Program-made: the position numbers and the translations under genes
Source of the DNA: AP-15 sp963774345
GTDB taxonomy: Bacteria; Pseudomonadota; Alphaproteobacteria; ATCC43930; CGMCC-115725
Length of the DNA stretch: 64,000 nucleotides
Direction of reading: 5' to 3'
NCBI GenBank assembly: GCA_963774345.1
Contig: CAVZFB010000028.1
Location: 186,001 to 250,000, forward strand
Shown: positions 1-7,813 of the stretch, piece by piece
Position numbering within the stretch: position 1 is the stretch's first letter
How the letters are laid out: every line of letters starts with the position of its first letter
Notes under the pieces: model-generated
Seen by the model: the letters and a program-made list of their open reading frames with translations, nothing else
What the model was told of the DNA's origin: nothing
The model's database searches: none

Positions 1-2
1 GG

Positions 3-239
3 CTGTCCGGGTCGAGCGTGACCTTAGACGATAAGGGGTTCGTGCGCACCGGCGCCAACATCTTGAGGCCACTCGAAACCAGCCTGCCCGGCGTATTCGC
101 GATCGGAGACGTGCGCGCGGGATCGGTCAAGCGGGTCGCCGCCGCGGTCGGCGAGGGCGCACAGGTAGTGGCGGCATTGCACGGCTTTCTCGCGGAGGCC
201 GGCGACAAGGATGCACTTCTTGCCAATATCGGGAGATGA
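3..239 (+). CDS. Thioredoxin reductase-like FAD/NAD(P) oxidoreductase, C-terminal part (5' end outside window)
   Basis: Only the last 78 codons are present; the frame is open to the left edge. The fragment ends a class II pyridine nucleotide-disulfide oxidoreductase: it has the FAD-binding signature PGVFAIGDVRAGSVKRVAAA, in which the Asp of GD contacts the flavin ribityl chain, followed by the usual GEGAQVV helix. A Ser-Val-Lys-Arg-Val-Ala version of this motif is common in thioredoxin reductases fused to a cyclic-nucleotide-binding domain, but that domain would lie outside the window. The stop overlaps the start of the next gene by a few bases (ATGA-type coupling), so it is probably co-transcribed with the UBP zinc-finger gene. 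Confidence 0.8.
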   Translation: MSGSSVTLDDKGFVRTGANILRPLETSLPGVFAIGDVRAGSVKRVAAAVGEGAQVVAALHGFLAEAGDKDALLANIGR

Positions 240-550
240 CGATGTCCGAGGAATGCAGACATATCGACGCCATTCGCGATGTAACGCCGAGCGCGCTTGG
301 CTGCGAGGAGTGTCTGAAGATCGGCTCGGAATGGCTCCATCTGCGGCTGTGCCGGACCTGCGGCCATGTCGGCTGTTGCGACAACTCGCCGAACCACCAC
401 GCCACCAAGCATTTTCACGCGACGCGGCATCCGGTCATCGAAGCCTATGACCCGCCGGACGGATGGGGCTGGTGCTATGTCGACGAGGTCATGCTCGATC
501 TCAGCGAACGCGCCACGCCGCATAACGGCCCGATCCCGCGCTATTATTGA
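236..550 (+). CDS. UBP-type zinc finger protein
   Basis: A 104-residue stand-alone ZnF-UBP domain. Zinc-ligand clusters are visible in order: CRH near the N-terminus, CEEC at about residue 24, CRTCGHVGCCDNS at about 39-51, and the His-rich HHATKHFHATRHP at about 53-65. This is the standard ligand pattern of the family. In eukaryotes the domain binds the ubiquitin C-terminus; in bacteria, where it is often next to thioredoxin reductase-like genes as here, its role is not established. The start overlaps the upstream stop; an ATG two codons later is an alternative start. Confidence 0.85.
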   Translation: MTMSEECRHIDAIRDVTPSALGCEECLKIGSEWLHLRLCRTCGHVGCCDNSPNHHATKHFHATRHPVIEAYDPPDGWGWCYVDEVMLDLSERATPHNGPIPRYY

Positions 551-579
551 GATGTCGGCGCAGCCTGCTTCCGGAGCCC

Positions 580-1230
580 TTAAGTGAGCAGTTTCTTCAG
601 CCGTTCGGCCATTTGGGCGGGCGGGTCTTCGCCGGTGAACGAGGCGGTGAAGCGGCCTTTTGGGTCCATCACGTAGATGACCGAGGTGTGATCCATCGAA
701 TAATCCCCGCCGGCTTCGGGGTGCTTGGCGTAATAGACCCGATAGTTCTTGGCCGCTTGGGCGACCTCGGCAGCGGTCCCGGTCAATGCCAGGATCGGCG
801 CGTCGAAGGCGGTGACATAATCCTTCATCACCTGCGGCGTGTCGCGCTCGGGGTCGATCGTGATGAACACCGGACGGACTTCGTCGCTCTTCTTGCCGAG
901 ATCGTGGAGCGCCAGAGCGATGTTGTTGAGTGTCGTCGGGCAGGCATCGGGACAATGGGTATAGCCGAAATAGACCAGTAGCCATTTCCCCTCGAGTGCG
1001 GTGTTGGTGACCGTCTTGCCATTTTGATCGACGAGGGTAAAAGAGCCGCCGATCGCGCTGCCAAGCACGCTGCCGGCGACGCCTTTTCCGTTGTCGTGCA
1101 ATTCCACGGCAAGGAAGGCCGCCGATCCGAGGATGATGAACGCGATCAGCAGCGCCGCCACCAGAAGCAGACGGGGAGAAAAACCCGGCGCGGATTTCCC
1201 GGCCGTGCCGCCCGGGGAATTGCCGGTCAT
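580..1230 (-). CDS. sco: SCO1/SenC family copper metallochaperone
   Basis: A 216-residue membrane-anchored thioredoxin-fold protein that supplies copper to the CuA site of cytochrome oxidase. It has one N-terminal transmembrane helix (LLLVAALLIAFIILGSAAF) and then a periplasmic domain with the copper-binding CxxxC in GYTHCPDACPTTL and the distal His in YSMDHTSVIYVMD. I chose the ATG at 1230 because GGGAGG lies seven bases upstream; the longer open frame has no such signal. It sits 13 bp downstream of the PCuAC chaperone gene on the same strand, and the two families act together in CuA loading, so an operon is likely. Confidence 0.93.
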   Translation of the reverse strand: MTGNSPGGTAGKSAPGFSPRLLLVAALLIAFIILGSAAFLAVELHDNGKGVAGSVLGSAIGGSFTLVDQNGKTVTNTALEGKWLLVYFGYTHCPDACPTTLNNIALALHDLGKKSDEVRPVFITIDPERDTPQVMKDYVTAFDAPILALTGTAAEVAQAAKNYRVYYAKHPEAGGDYSMDHTSVIYVMDPKGRFTASFTGEDPPAQMAERLKKLLT

Positions 1231-1243
1231 CGTTACACCTCCC

Positions 1244-1708
1244 TCAGTGCTGCGGGGCCGGGGTTGGTCCCATCGCGCCGATCTTTTCGACCGCGACATT
1301 TACCGTCCGCGAACCGGCCTTATCAAAGGTCAAGGTCAGCGGGAAGGACTGACCCGTCTGCAGCGGCTTCGCCAACCCGACCAGCATGATATGCAACCCG
1401 CCGGGCTGCAGGGTAACCGCTTGACCGGCGGGAATGTCGATACTGGCGACCGGCCGCATTTTCATCACCATGCCCGACATCGACATCGTGTGCAGCTCGG
1501 CTTTTTTCGCGACTGGCGAGGACACCGCGACGAGTTTGTCGGCGGTCGGCGATTGGATCGTCACATAGGCGGCCCCGATCGCCGATTTTCCCGGCGTCGC
1601 TCGCGCCCAGGCGTTATTAACTTCGAGTTGCCCGGTCTGAGCCGACGATATGGCGCTCGCGGCGCAGACACACCCGGCGACGAGAACCAACATCCTGATC
1701 GCCTTCAC
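1244..1708 (-). CDS. Periplasmic copper chaperone PCu(A)C
   Basis: A 154-residue secreted protein with a short basic N-terminus and a hydrophobic signal sequence ending near ASAISSAQ. The mature part carries the DUF461/PCuAC copper site: HTMSMSGMVMKMRPV followed about 20 residues later by GGLHIMLVGL, which matches the H-M-x10-M-x21-H-x-M ligand arrangement. PCuAC proteins deliver Cu(I) to cytochrome oxidase with Sco. A GTG start at 1708 is preferred because AGGGAGG sits five bases upstream; the ATG at 1693 would be too far from it. It lies between mepA and sco on the minus strand. Confidence 0.9.
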   Translation of the reverse strand: MKAIRMLVLVAGCVCAASAISSAQTGQLEVNNAWARATPGKSAIGAAYVTIQSPTADKLVAVSSPVAKKAELHTMSMSGMVMKMRPVASIDIPAGQAVTLQPGGLHIMLVGLAKPLQTGQSFPLTLTFDKAGSRTVNVAVEKIGAMGPTPAPQH

Positions 1709-1778
1709 CACATCCTCCCTGATATTTGCCGGACGCGCGCAGCATAATGCTGTCCGGCTGCCGGCGGAGCGGGACGCT

Positions 1779-2711
1779 TTACCGCGGCCCTTGCTGTGCG
1801 GCGGATTTTCCAGGCGCCGAGGCGAGCGCTGCGCATGCGTGCGGCAATTCGCCGACCAGCAGCGGTTTGGCGTGCGAAGGCGGCGGATGGCGAGCCTCGG
1901 GGGTAAACCACCAGGCGAGCTCCTTGCCGCAGCCGTCGCCCGGCGGAGGCGGCGCCTGATCGCGGCATTCGGTCTGACCGGGCGGGCATAACAGGCGCAT
2001 GTGGAAATGATAATCATGGCCCCACCAAGGCCGGATTTTGGTCAGCCAGGCGCGAACCGCCCCGGCCTCATGGCACAATTCGCGTTTGATCGCCGGGTTG
2101 ACGAAGATCCGCGCCACGTCAGGCTCGCGCGCCACCGCCTCGTAGAGACGGCGATAGGCCGGGTTCCACACCGCGGGGTCGACATGCTCGCCATCGGCTG
2201 CAACGACCTCGGTCGCGGACATTTCGTCCCGTTCGGCTGTGCTCAGCCGTCGGCTCGGCATCGGCGTCAGCCAGATATCGGCGTCGAGCCCGATCTGATG
2301 CGAGCCGTGCCCGGTCAGCATCGGCCCGCCGCGCGGTTGCGCGATGTCGCCGATCAGCAGGCCCGGCCAGCCGGCCTCGGCCGGCAATTTCGCGGCGAGC
2401 CGCTCGATAAACGCGATCAGCGCCGGATGCCCCCAGGCGCGATCGCGCGATGGGCGCATGACCTCCCAGTTCGGCCCGTCGGCGGGAAGCTCGACTCCGC
2501 CTTCGAGACAGCCCCGCTCGTAGGCACCGATCGCCTCGGGCCGCCCCGGCGCCGGCGTCACCTCGAGGCCGAAGACGCGCTGCGCCGCATCATGTGGCAA
2601 TTGCGCCAGCAGGGCCGCCCGGTGCGCTTTCTCCTCGGCGACATTGTCCTGCGCCGCCGCCACTCCGCATGCCGCCCATAGCATGAATGTTGCCAGGTAG
2701 ACCCAGCGCAT
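1779..2711 (-). CDS. mepA: Penicillin-insensitive murein endopeptidase (M74)
   Basis: About 310 residues. It hydrolyses the D-Ala-meso-diaminopimelate cross-bridge of peptidoglycan in the periplasm. It has a signal peptide (hydrophobic stretch ending GVAAAQ). The LAS-type zinc site is visible as GHGSHQIGLDADIW (H-x3-G-x3-D-type motif) and the second cluster WWGHDYHFHMRL. Cysteines flank the C-terminal domain (LCPPGQTEC, GDGCG), as in the family. The ATG at 2711 has GGGGAG close upstream; a TTG 15 bases earlier is less likely. Its length is slightly above the enterobacterial protein. It lies 70 bp upstream of the copper chaperone genes. Confidence 0.93.
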   Translation of the reverse strand: MRWVYLATFMLWAACGVAAAQDNVAEEKAHRAALLAQLPHDAAQRVFGLEVTPAPGRPEAIGAYERGCLEGGVELPADGPNWEVMRPSRDRAWGHPALIAFIERLAAKLPAEAGWPGLLIGDIAQPRGGPMLTGHGSHQIGLDADIWLTPMPSRRLSTAERDEMSATEVVAADGEHVDPAVWNPAYRRLYEAVAREPDVARIFVNPAIKRELCHEAGAVRAWLTKIRPWWGHDYHFHMRLLCPPGQTECRDQAPPPPGDGCGKELAWWFTPEARHPPPSHAKPLLVGELPHACAALASAPGKSAAQQGPR

Positions 2712-2784
2712 CGGTCTCCCCGTCAATCAATCGGCCCGGAGGACCGAGGGAGGTGCCGCCGCGGCCCCCTCGACCGCGAGCCGG

Positions 2785-3252
2785 CTATCTGCGAGAGGAG
2801 GTACGCTCTGCCGCCCGGATTGCCTGGTCGAAGGCGGTGAGCACGGCGGCGTGGGACGATCGGTCGTTCATTGTTTCGACATTGGTGAAGCCACGCGACC
2901 TCGCGACATCGATCAACAGCGCATGCGCCGACCAGGCGATGGTGGGATCGTTCAGCCGCTTGGCGGCGGCTCGCAGAGCGCCGACCGCGCAGCGCTGCCC
3001 GCCGTACGACCGATAGGTGCGTCGCGTCCAATCTTTCGGACCGTTGATCAGTTCTTTGGCATCGCGCAATAGATCGGCGACGGCATGCTCGCGTTCGCTC
3101 GGCGAGGGCGCCAGCAACGCGCTTGGCGTGGCGGTTTTTCTACGGAGCAGCCGCGCTCCGAACCAAAGCCGGCAGCCGTGGCGGCTCCAGATCGGGAAGA
3201 GCCCAGTATCGTATGGGGTCGGCGCGGGGAAATACTTACCATCGAACGGCAT
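2785..3252 (-). CDS. DUF6197-like hypothetical protein
   Basis: A 155-residue cytoplasmic protein. The C-terminal 100 residues carry a pattern I associate with DUF6197 proteins: a helical N-terminal part, CAVGALRAA, then NDRSSHAAVLTAFDQAI at the C-terminus. No catalytic motif is evident and the function is unknown. The first 45 residues are basic and less family-like, but an AGGAG lies six bases upstream of the ATG at 3252 and supports this start. No obvious operon partner; it stands between mepA and the Ehr/Hyf operon on the same strand. Confidence 0.6.
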   Translation of the reverse strand: MPFDGKYFPAPTPYDTGLFPIWSRHGCRLWFGARLLRRKTATPSALLAPSPSEREHAVADLLRDAKELINGPKDWTRRTYRSYGGQRCAVGALRAAAKRLNDPTIAWSAHALLIDVARSRGFTNVETMNDRSSHAAVLTAFDQAIRAAERTSSRR

Positions 3253-3537
3253 CGCGATCTCCTATGTTCTCCCGTCCTCTCAGTAACCACTTGACCCGGT
3301 CGGCGCCGCGGCATGCGACACTGACCTTCCCCCCAACATACGCGCGCAAAAATCGGGCCGAGCCAAACTGCTTCGCAGGGCGGGCTACGCCCAACCCCTG
3401 CCGGTGCGGCGGGTCCTGCCGGTGTGCCGCGGTCAACCCCATAGTCAGTCTTTCGGAGCTCGGTTGCCGACGGCAATGATCGCCCCGGGGCTGCAGGGTG
3501 TCAATCTCCGAGCCGACTTGCGCGTCGGCCGTGGCGC

Positions 3538-5532
3538 TCATGCCGCGATTGCAAGGATGATGACCAATAGGATGCCAATCGTCGCCAGATAAAAATTGAG
3601 ATTGCCGGATTGAAAAGCGCTCAGCCGATAGGCAAGAAAGCGCACGACCCGCGTCGCCGGCCAGAACAGATAGGGCCCGAACAGCGGCGCCACCTCGTGG
3701 GTAAACACCAATCGCGTCACAAAATAGCGGGGGCCGCTGGTCTCCCGAGCCGTCTCCTCGCGCGGCCGATAGACGAAGCTGTAAAAGGTCCGCAGGGCAT
3801 TGGCAAAGGTCAACGCCGTGGTCGAAGCGCGCGCAGGATCATGGTCACGCCCGCCATACCACACCGGAACCCGGCGAACGGCAAAGCGCCGGCTCGCCAG
3901 CAACATCGCCAATGGCAGCAGGGCGAGGAGCGGCATCACCACGATCAGCAGGCTCGGTGAAATAAACGCGAATTTCGGCGTTAAGGGCACCAGTAGCAGC
4001 CCGGGGTGCATTTCCCCCACTGCCTGCGTCGCGAATTGCCGCGACACCGCAAGATCGAGCGCAGGCAGCCAGTGGGGCATGCCGACGGCGAGCGCCAACA
4101 CGCCGAACCCGAGCACACCGACCGCGGCGGTAGCGCCGGGCGGCAACTTGCCGGTCGGCGCGGCCGTGCGCCCGGAGAGGCCGATCCCGATCAGCTTGAC
4201 ATAGGTGGCGAAAGCAACAGCGACCGTCAGAGCGATGCCGGCGCCGGCCAGGGCGAGCACCAGCCGGCTGCTCAAGGTCGATAGATGAAACCCCTGAAAC
4301 ACGGTCTGGAAAACATACCACTCACTGACAAAGCCGGCTTGAGGGGGCATCGCCGCCAGGCTCATCGCCGCGAACAAGGCGCCGACGCCGAACAACGTCG
4401 ATGCCCGCCGGAACAGGTCGGTGTGGACGATCGCGTAGCTTCCGGTCGCGCCAAATACCCCGTCCGCGGCGAGGAACAGGCAGCCCTTGGCCAGCGCATG
4501 GCCGGCGAGATGGAGCAGCGCCACGACCCAGGCGAGGCTCGCGAGATCGGGCAGATGGTCGCCGCGAAACATCAATGCCGCGCCGAGGGCGGCGACGGCG
4601 ATCGCCGCGTTCTCGGCCGACGAAAGACTGAGCAGCGCGCGCCAATCCTCCTGTTGAAAGGCGTAGAGAGCGCTCAGGATCGCGCTCAGCACCGCGGCGG
4701 CAACAACGAACTCGCCGAGCCCGGTTGCGGCGATCGCCTGGGCGCCGGGTATCCAATCGAGCAAGCCACGCCCAAGCCCGAAAAAACCGGCGTTCAAGAC
4801 GATCCCGGAAAGCAATGCACCCGAGGCGCCACTGCCGCCGCCATAAGCAGACGGGAACCATTCGTAAAATGGCAGCAGGCCGAGCTTCGCTCCGAACCCG
4901 ATCACCAGCAGGACGCCGACAAAGATCTGCACCGGGCTGGACAGTAAACCCGCCGTTGCCGGGAAGGCCGCGAAAGATAGGCTCCCTTCGGGGAAGGTGA
5001 GCAGCACGATCGCGACCAACAGCGCGACCGCCCCGACTTCGAGCAGCGCCAGCATGAACAGGACCGAGCGGCCGGTCGACGTCGGCCGCCGCTCGCCGAG
5101 CAGCATTACCGCGCCGCCGAGGCTCATGACCTCCCAGGCGATCAGAAACCCGGCGCCATTGTCGATCCCGAAGACGCCGAGAGCGCCGATCAGGCTCAGC
5201 GCCGCGCCGAACAACCATCCGCAACGCGCGTGCGGTACCGGGCTCGCGAGCCAGCAGGCAAGGGTCGCCGGGACCAGTCCGAAACCCATCAGCCACGCCG
5301 CGTCAGGCCGCAGCCGAGACGCCACCGCTTCACCCGCCAACCGCGTCGGCAGCGTCACCGCCACGGTCCCGCCCGGCAGCGCCAGTAGCGCTGCGGCAAC
5401 GCCAGCCAGGCAGCCCAGCACCAGCAATAGGCGCGCGGCACCCAGGAAACGGCCGGTTAGCGACGCAGCGCCGCCGCCAAACCATAGCAAGACCGCCGCG
5501 GCGAGCAGATCATTCGGCAAGCCGACCTCCAA
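3538..5532 (-). CDS. hyfB: Hydrogenase-4 component B-like proton-conducting membrane subunit (NuoL/HyfB type)
   Basis: A 664-residue polytopic protein of the NADH-Q oxidoreductase M/N/L antiporter family. The central antiporter core is visible: the TMH5-like WEVMSLGGA with the conserved Glu, GAKLGLLPFYEWFPSAYGGGSGASGALLSG with the Lys and Pro-rich loop, and ALAKGCLFLAADG. The C-terminal extension contains VWYGGR and the FVTRLVFTHEVAPLFGPYLF region typical of HyfB/HycC. It is the last gene of the six-gene operon and overlaps the hyfI-like gene by 23 bp. It probably moves protons or sodium ions across the cytoplasmic membrane, driven by the peripheral redox arm. Confidence 0.88.
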   Translation of the reverse strand: MEVGLPNDLLAAAVLLWFGGGAASLTGRFLGAARLLLVLGCLAGVAAALLALPGGTVAVTLPTRLAGEAVASRLRPDAAWLMGFGLVPATLACWLASPVPHARCGWLFGAALSLIGALGVFGIDNGAGFLIAWEVMSLGGAVMLLGERRPTSTGRSVLFMLALLEVGAVALLVAIVLLTFPEGSLSFAAFPATAGLLSSPVQIFVGVLLVIGFGAKLGLLPFYEWFPSAYGGGSGASGALLSGIVLNAGFFGLGRGLLDWIPGAQAIAATGLGEFVVAAAVLSAILSALYAFQQEDWRALLSLSSAENAAIAVAALGAALMFRGDHLPDLASLAWVVALLHLAGHALAKGCLFLAADGVFGATGSYAIVHTDLFRRASTLFGVGALFAAMSLAAMPPQAGFVSEWYVFQTVFQGFHLSTLSSRLVLALAGAGIALTVAVAFATYVKLIGIGLSGRTAAPTGKLPPGATAAVGVLGFGVLALAVGMPHWLPALDLAVSRQFATQAVGEMHPGLLLVPLTPKFAFISPSLLIVVMPLLALLPLAMLLASRRFAVRRVPVWYGGRDHDPARASTTALTFANALRTFYSFVYRPREETARETSGPRYFVTRLVFTHEVAPLFGPYLFWPATRVVRFLAYRLSAFQSGNLNFYLATIGILLVIILAIAA

Positions 5533-6310
5533 CGACTCGCTGCGGCATCCGGCGTAAAAACATCAGCAGCGCCTCGATAATCGCCGCCGGATTGGGTGGG
5601 CATCCCGGCAGGTAAAGATCGACCGGCAGCACGCCGTCGAGACCGTGGCCGCAGGCGTAGCCGCCCTCGACGACGCCCCCCGACACGGCGCAGGTTCCGG
5701 TCGCCATGACCCAGCGCGGCTCCGGCATCGCCTCATAGGCGGCGCGCAGCGGCGCTTCCATCGCATGGGTGACCGGCCCGGTGACCAGCAGCAAGTCGGC
5801 AAAACGCGGCGACGCGGTAAAAAATATTCCGAGCCGGTGAAAGTTGTAGAAGGGATTGTTGAGCGCGCGCAGTTCGGATTCGCAGCCGTTGCACGAGCCC
5901 GCATCGACATGCCGGATATGCAGGCTGCGCCGAAACCCGCTACCCGCCCCCGCTGAGACCTCTCCCGCCGCGCTCGCGGTCTGCCAGACCAGGTCCGCGC
6001 GCCGGCGAACGCCAAAAGCCCAATCCGAGGAGGGTACCAGCGCGCTCGTGGGGCACGCCTCGGTGCACAATTGGCACACCACGCAACGGCCGTAATCGAT
6101 TCCGAGGGGGACCTCCGAGACAGCACCATCGGCGATGGTAATCGCCCGGGTCGGGCAGATCTCGGCGCATTCCGCACAGCCTTCGCGGCACAGTTCGGGA
6201 TGGTAGCGCGGCATGCCGAGAACGCCTTCTTGGCCGTCGCTGCCCTCGCGCAGCGGCCAGGGCGTCGTTGCTTTACCTTCGCGCAGTCCAAACAAGGTCC
6301 ACAGCCGCAT
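5510..6310 (-). CDS. hyfI: Fused ferredoxin / hydrogenase-4 small subunit-like (HyfH-HyfI, NuoI-NuoB type)
   Basis: A 266-residue peripheral subunit. The N-terminal half is a two-cluster ferredoxin (CREGCAECAEICP and CVVCQLCTEACP, each C-x2/3-C-x2-C-x3-CP). The C-terminal half is a NuoB/HycG-like small subunit with CNGCES, ATGTCAVSGG and LPGCPPNP, the four ligands of the N2-type proximal [4Fe-4S] cluster. In the classical Hyf/Hyc complexes these are separate proteins (HyfH and HyfI), so this is a natural fusion. AGGAG lies six bases upstream of the ATG. The gene starts 9 bp after the large-subunit stop and overlaps the downstream hyfB-like gene. Confidence 0.9.
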   Translation of the reverse strand: MRLWTLFGLREGKATTPWPLREGSDGQEGVLGMPRYHPELCREGCAECAEICPTRAITIADGAVSEVPLGIDYGRCVVCQLCTEACPTSALVPSSDWAFGVRRRADLVWQTASAAGEVSAGAGSGFRRSLHIRHVDAGSCNGCESELRALNNPFYNFHRLGIFFTASPRFADLLLVTGPVTHAMEAPLRAAYEAMPEPRWVMATGTCAVSGGVVEGGYACGHGLDGVLPVDLYLPGCPPNPAAIIEALLMFLRRMPQRVVGGRLAE

Positions 6311-6319
6311 CGCCGTCTC

Positions 6320-7813
6320 CTAGCGATCGCAGCCGGCGATGGTTAGGCCAAAGCTGGCCTCGTTGATGGCGTAATCCATCATGTTGGTCTCATGCACGGT
6401 GAACGGGAACACCCGCCAGTTCGAGAAGGACGGAGATTTGATCTTGACCCGGGCGAGCCGGCCGTCGCGATCGAAATGCACGGCGTAGAACAATGCTCCA
6501 CGCGGCGACTCGCACCAGCCGAGTCCTTCCGCGCACGGCGGCGGTACGCATTCGGCGCGTATCGGCCCGTCAGGAAGCCCTTGCAGCACCTGCCGTATCA
6601 GGTCGATGCTGGCGTCGATCTCGGCAATGCGCACCTCGAACCGGGCATGGGCGTCGCCAGCCTCGCGGACCGGAACCGCGATCCTAAGCTCGGCATAGGC
6701 CGCGTACGGATGATTGCGGCGCAAGTCGCGATCAAGCCCGGAGCCGCGCTCGATCGGGCCGGTCGCGCCTTGATCGAATGCGGTCTGACGATCGAGGACA
6801 CCGGTGGTGATCAGCCGGTCGAGATGACTGTCGGTGTTGGCCAGCCGATGGGTATAGCCGTCGATCTTTGGGCGCAAGGTCTGGAGCGCATCGCCGAGCC
6901 ATTCCTGCGGCTCCAGATCGCGGCGCAGCCCTCCCGGGATCAGCACGCTGCGCAAAAACCGGCTGCCGGTCAGGCGCGCGTTCAATTGCTTGACCCGTTC
7001 TTCAAGCAATTTTCCCTCGGCCTCGCCGACCTTGAGCGTCGTCGTGTGGGCAAGGTGGCCGAGATAGTGAAGGTGGTTGTAGAGCCGCTCCAGCTCCGCC
7101 AGCAACACGCGCAGCCATTGGGCGCGGGGCGGCACGGTGCATCCGGAGGCCGTCTCGATCGCTCGGCAGTAGGCGAGGGCATGCGCCAGACTGCCGACGC
7201 CGGATACACGCTCGGCCAGCACTACGGCCGGACCCGGCATCAGGCCTTGGAACCGCTTTTCCATACCGCGATGCTTGAAGAACAGGCGTGGCTGATAGTG
7301 CAGGATGGCTTCGCCTATGTAATAGAAAAGAAATTCCGCCAACTCCGTGACGTCGGCGCGGATCGGGCCGTACGGCAATTCCTGCACGTCGGCGACGGCG
7401 CCGGCGATTTCGGGGATGAAGCGCCGGTTCTGGTCGACCACCACTGCGGCGTCGGGCGGATAATCCGGATCAAGTGGCGGCAGAACCGGTTGTGCGCCCT
7501 CGCGCAAAACCAGCCGGTGGGGCTCGGGATGGCCGACAAATTCGAGACCGAACAAATCGGTGATCTCCCGCTCGTACCAGCCCAAAAGCGGGCAGATCGG
7601 AGCAAGGCTCGGAACCGGGCCGACCGGCCGGCACCGCCAAATCTCAAACGGCTGCAATGCCGCCCGACTGAGAAGATAGCGCAGCTCGAGCGTGTTCGGG
7701 TCGGGCCACCAGGCATAGGCCATCTGCATCCGCCCGCCCTCGGCCAACACGCTGGTGCAGGCATCGGCCAGCTCCTCCGACTGCAGCAGCCGCACCTCCT
7801 CGACCCCGATCAC
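6320..7813 (-). CDS. hyfG: NiFe-hydrogenase-like large subunit lacking NiFe cysteine ligands (HyfG/Ehr type)
   Basis: About 497 residues: a NuoC-like N-terminal domain (ITDLFGLEFVGHP) fused to a NuoD/HycE-like catalytic fold (FFKHRGMEKRFQG, AERVSGVGSLAHALAYCRAIE, ERLYNHLHYLGHL, PGGLRRDL). In group 4 hydrogenases the first ligand motif reads RxCGxC; here it is V-S-G-V-G (about residues 203-207), and the C-terminal DPCxxC is replaced by FGLTIAGCDR. No Ni-Fe site can form, so it belongs with the energy-converting hydrogenase-related (Ehr) proteins. A GTG start at 7813 gives a GTGA overlap with the upstream antiporter-like gene; the longer open frame is not needed. Confidence 0.87.
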   Translation of the reverse strand: MIGVEEVRLLQSEELADACTSVLAEGGRMQMAYAWWPDPNTLELRYLLSRAALQPFEIWRCRPVGPVPSLAPICPLLGWYEREITDLFGLEFVGHPEPHRLVLREGAQPVLPPLDPDYPPDAAVVVDQNRRFIPEIAGAVADVQELPYGPIRADVTELAEFLFYYIGEAILHYQPRLFFKHRGMEKRFQGLMPGPAVVLAERVSGVGSLAHALAYCRAIETASGCTVPPRAQWLRVLLAELERLYNHLHYLGHLAHTTTLKVGEAEGKLLEERVKQLNARLTGSRFLRSVLIPGGLRRDLEPQEWLGDALQTLRPKIDGYTHRLANTDSHLDRLITTGVLDRQTAFDQGATGPIERGSGLDRDLRRNHPYAAYAELRIAVPVREAGDAHARFEVRIAEIDASIDLIRQVLQGLPDGPIRAECVPPPCAEGLGWCESPRGALFYAVHFDRDGRLARVKIKSPSFSNWRVFPFTVHETNMMDYAINEASFGLTIAGCDR

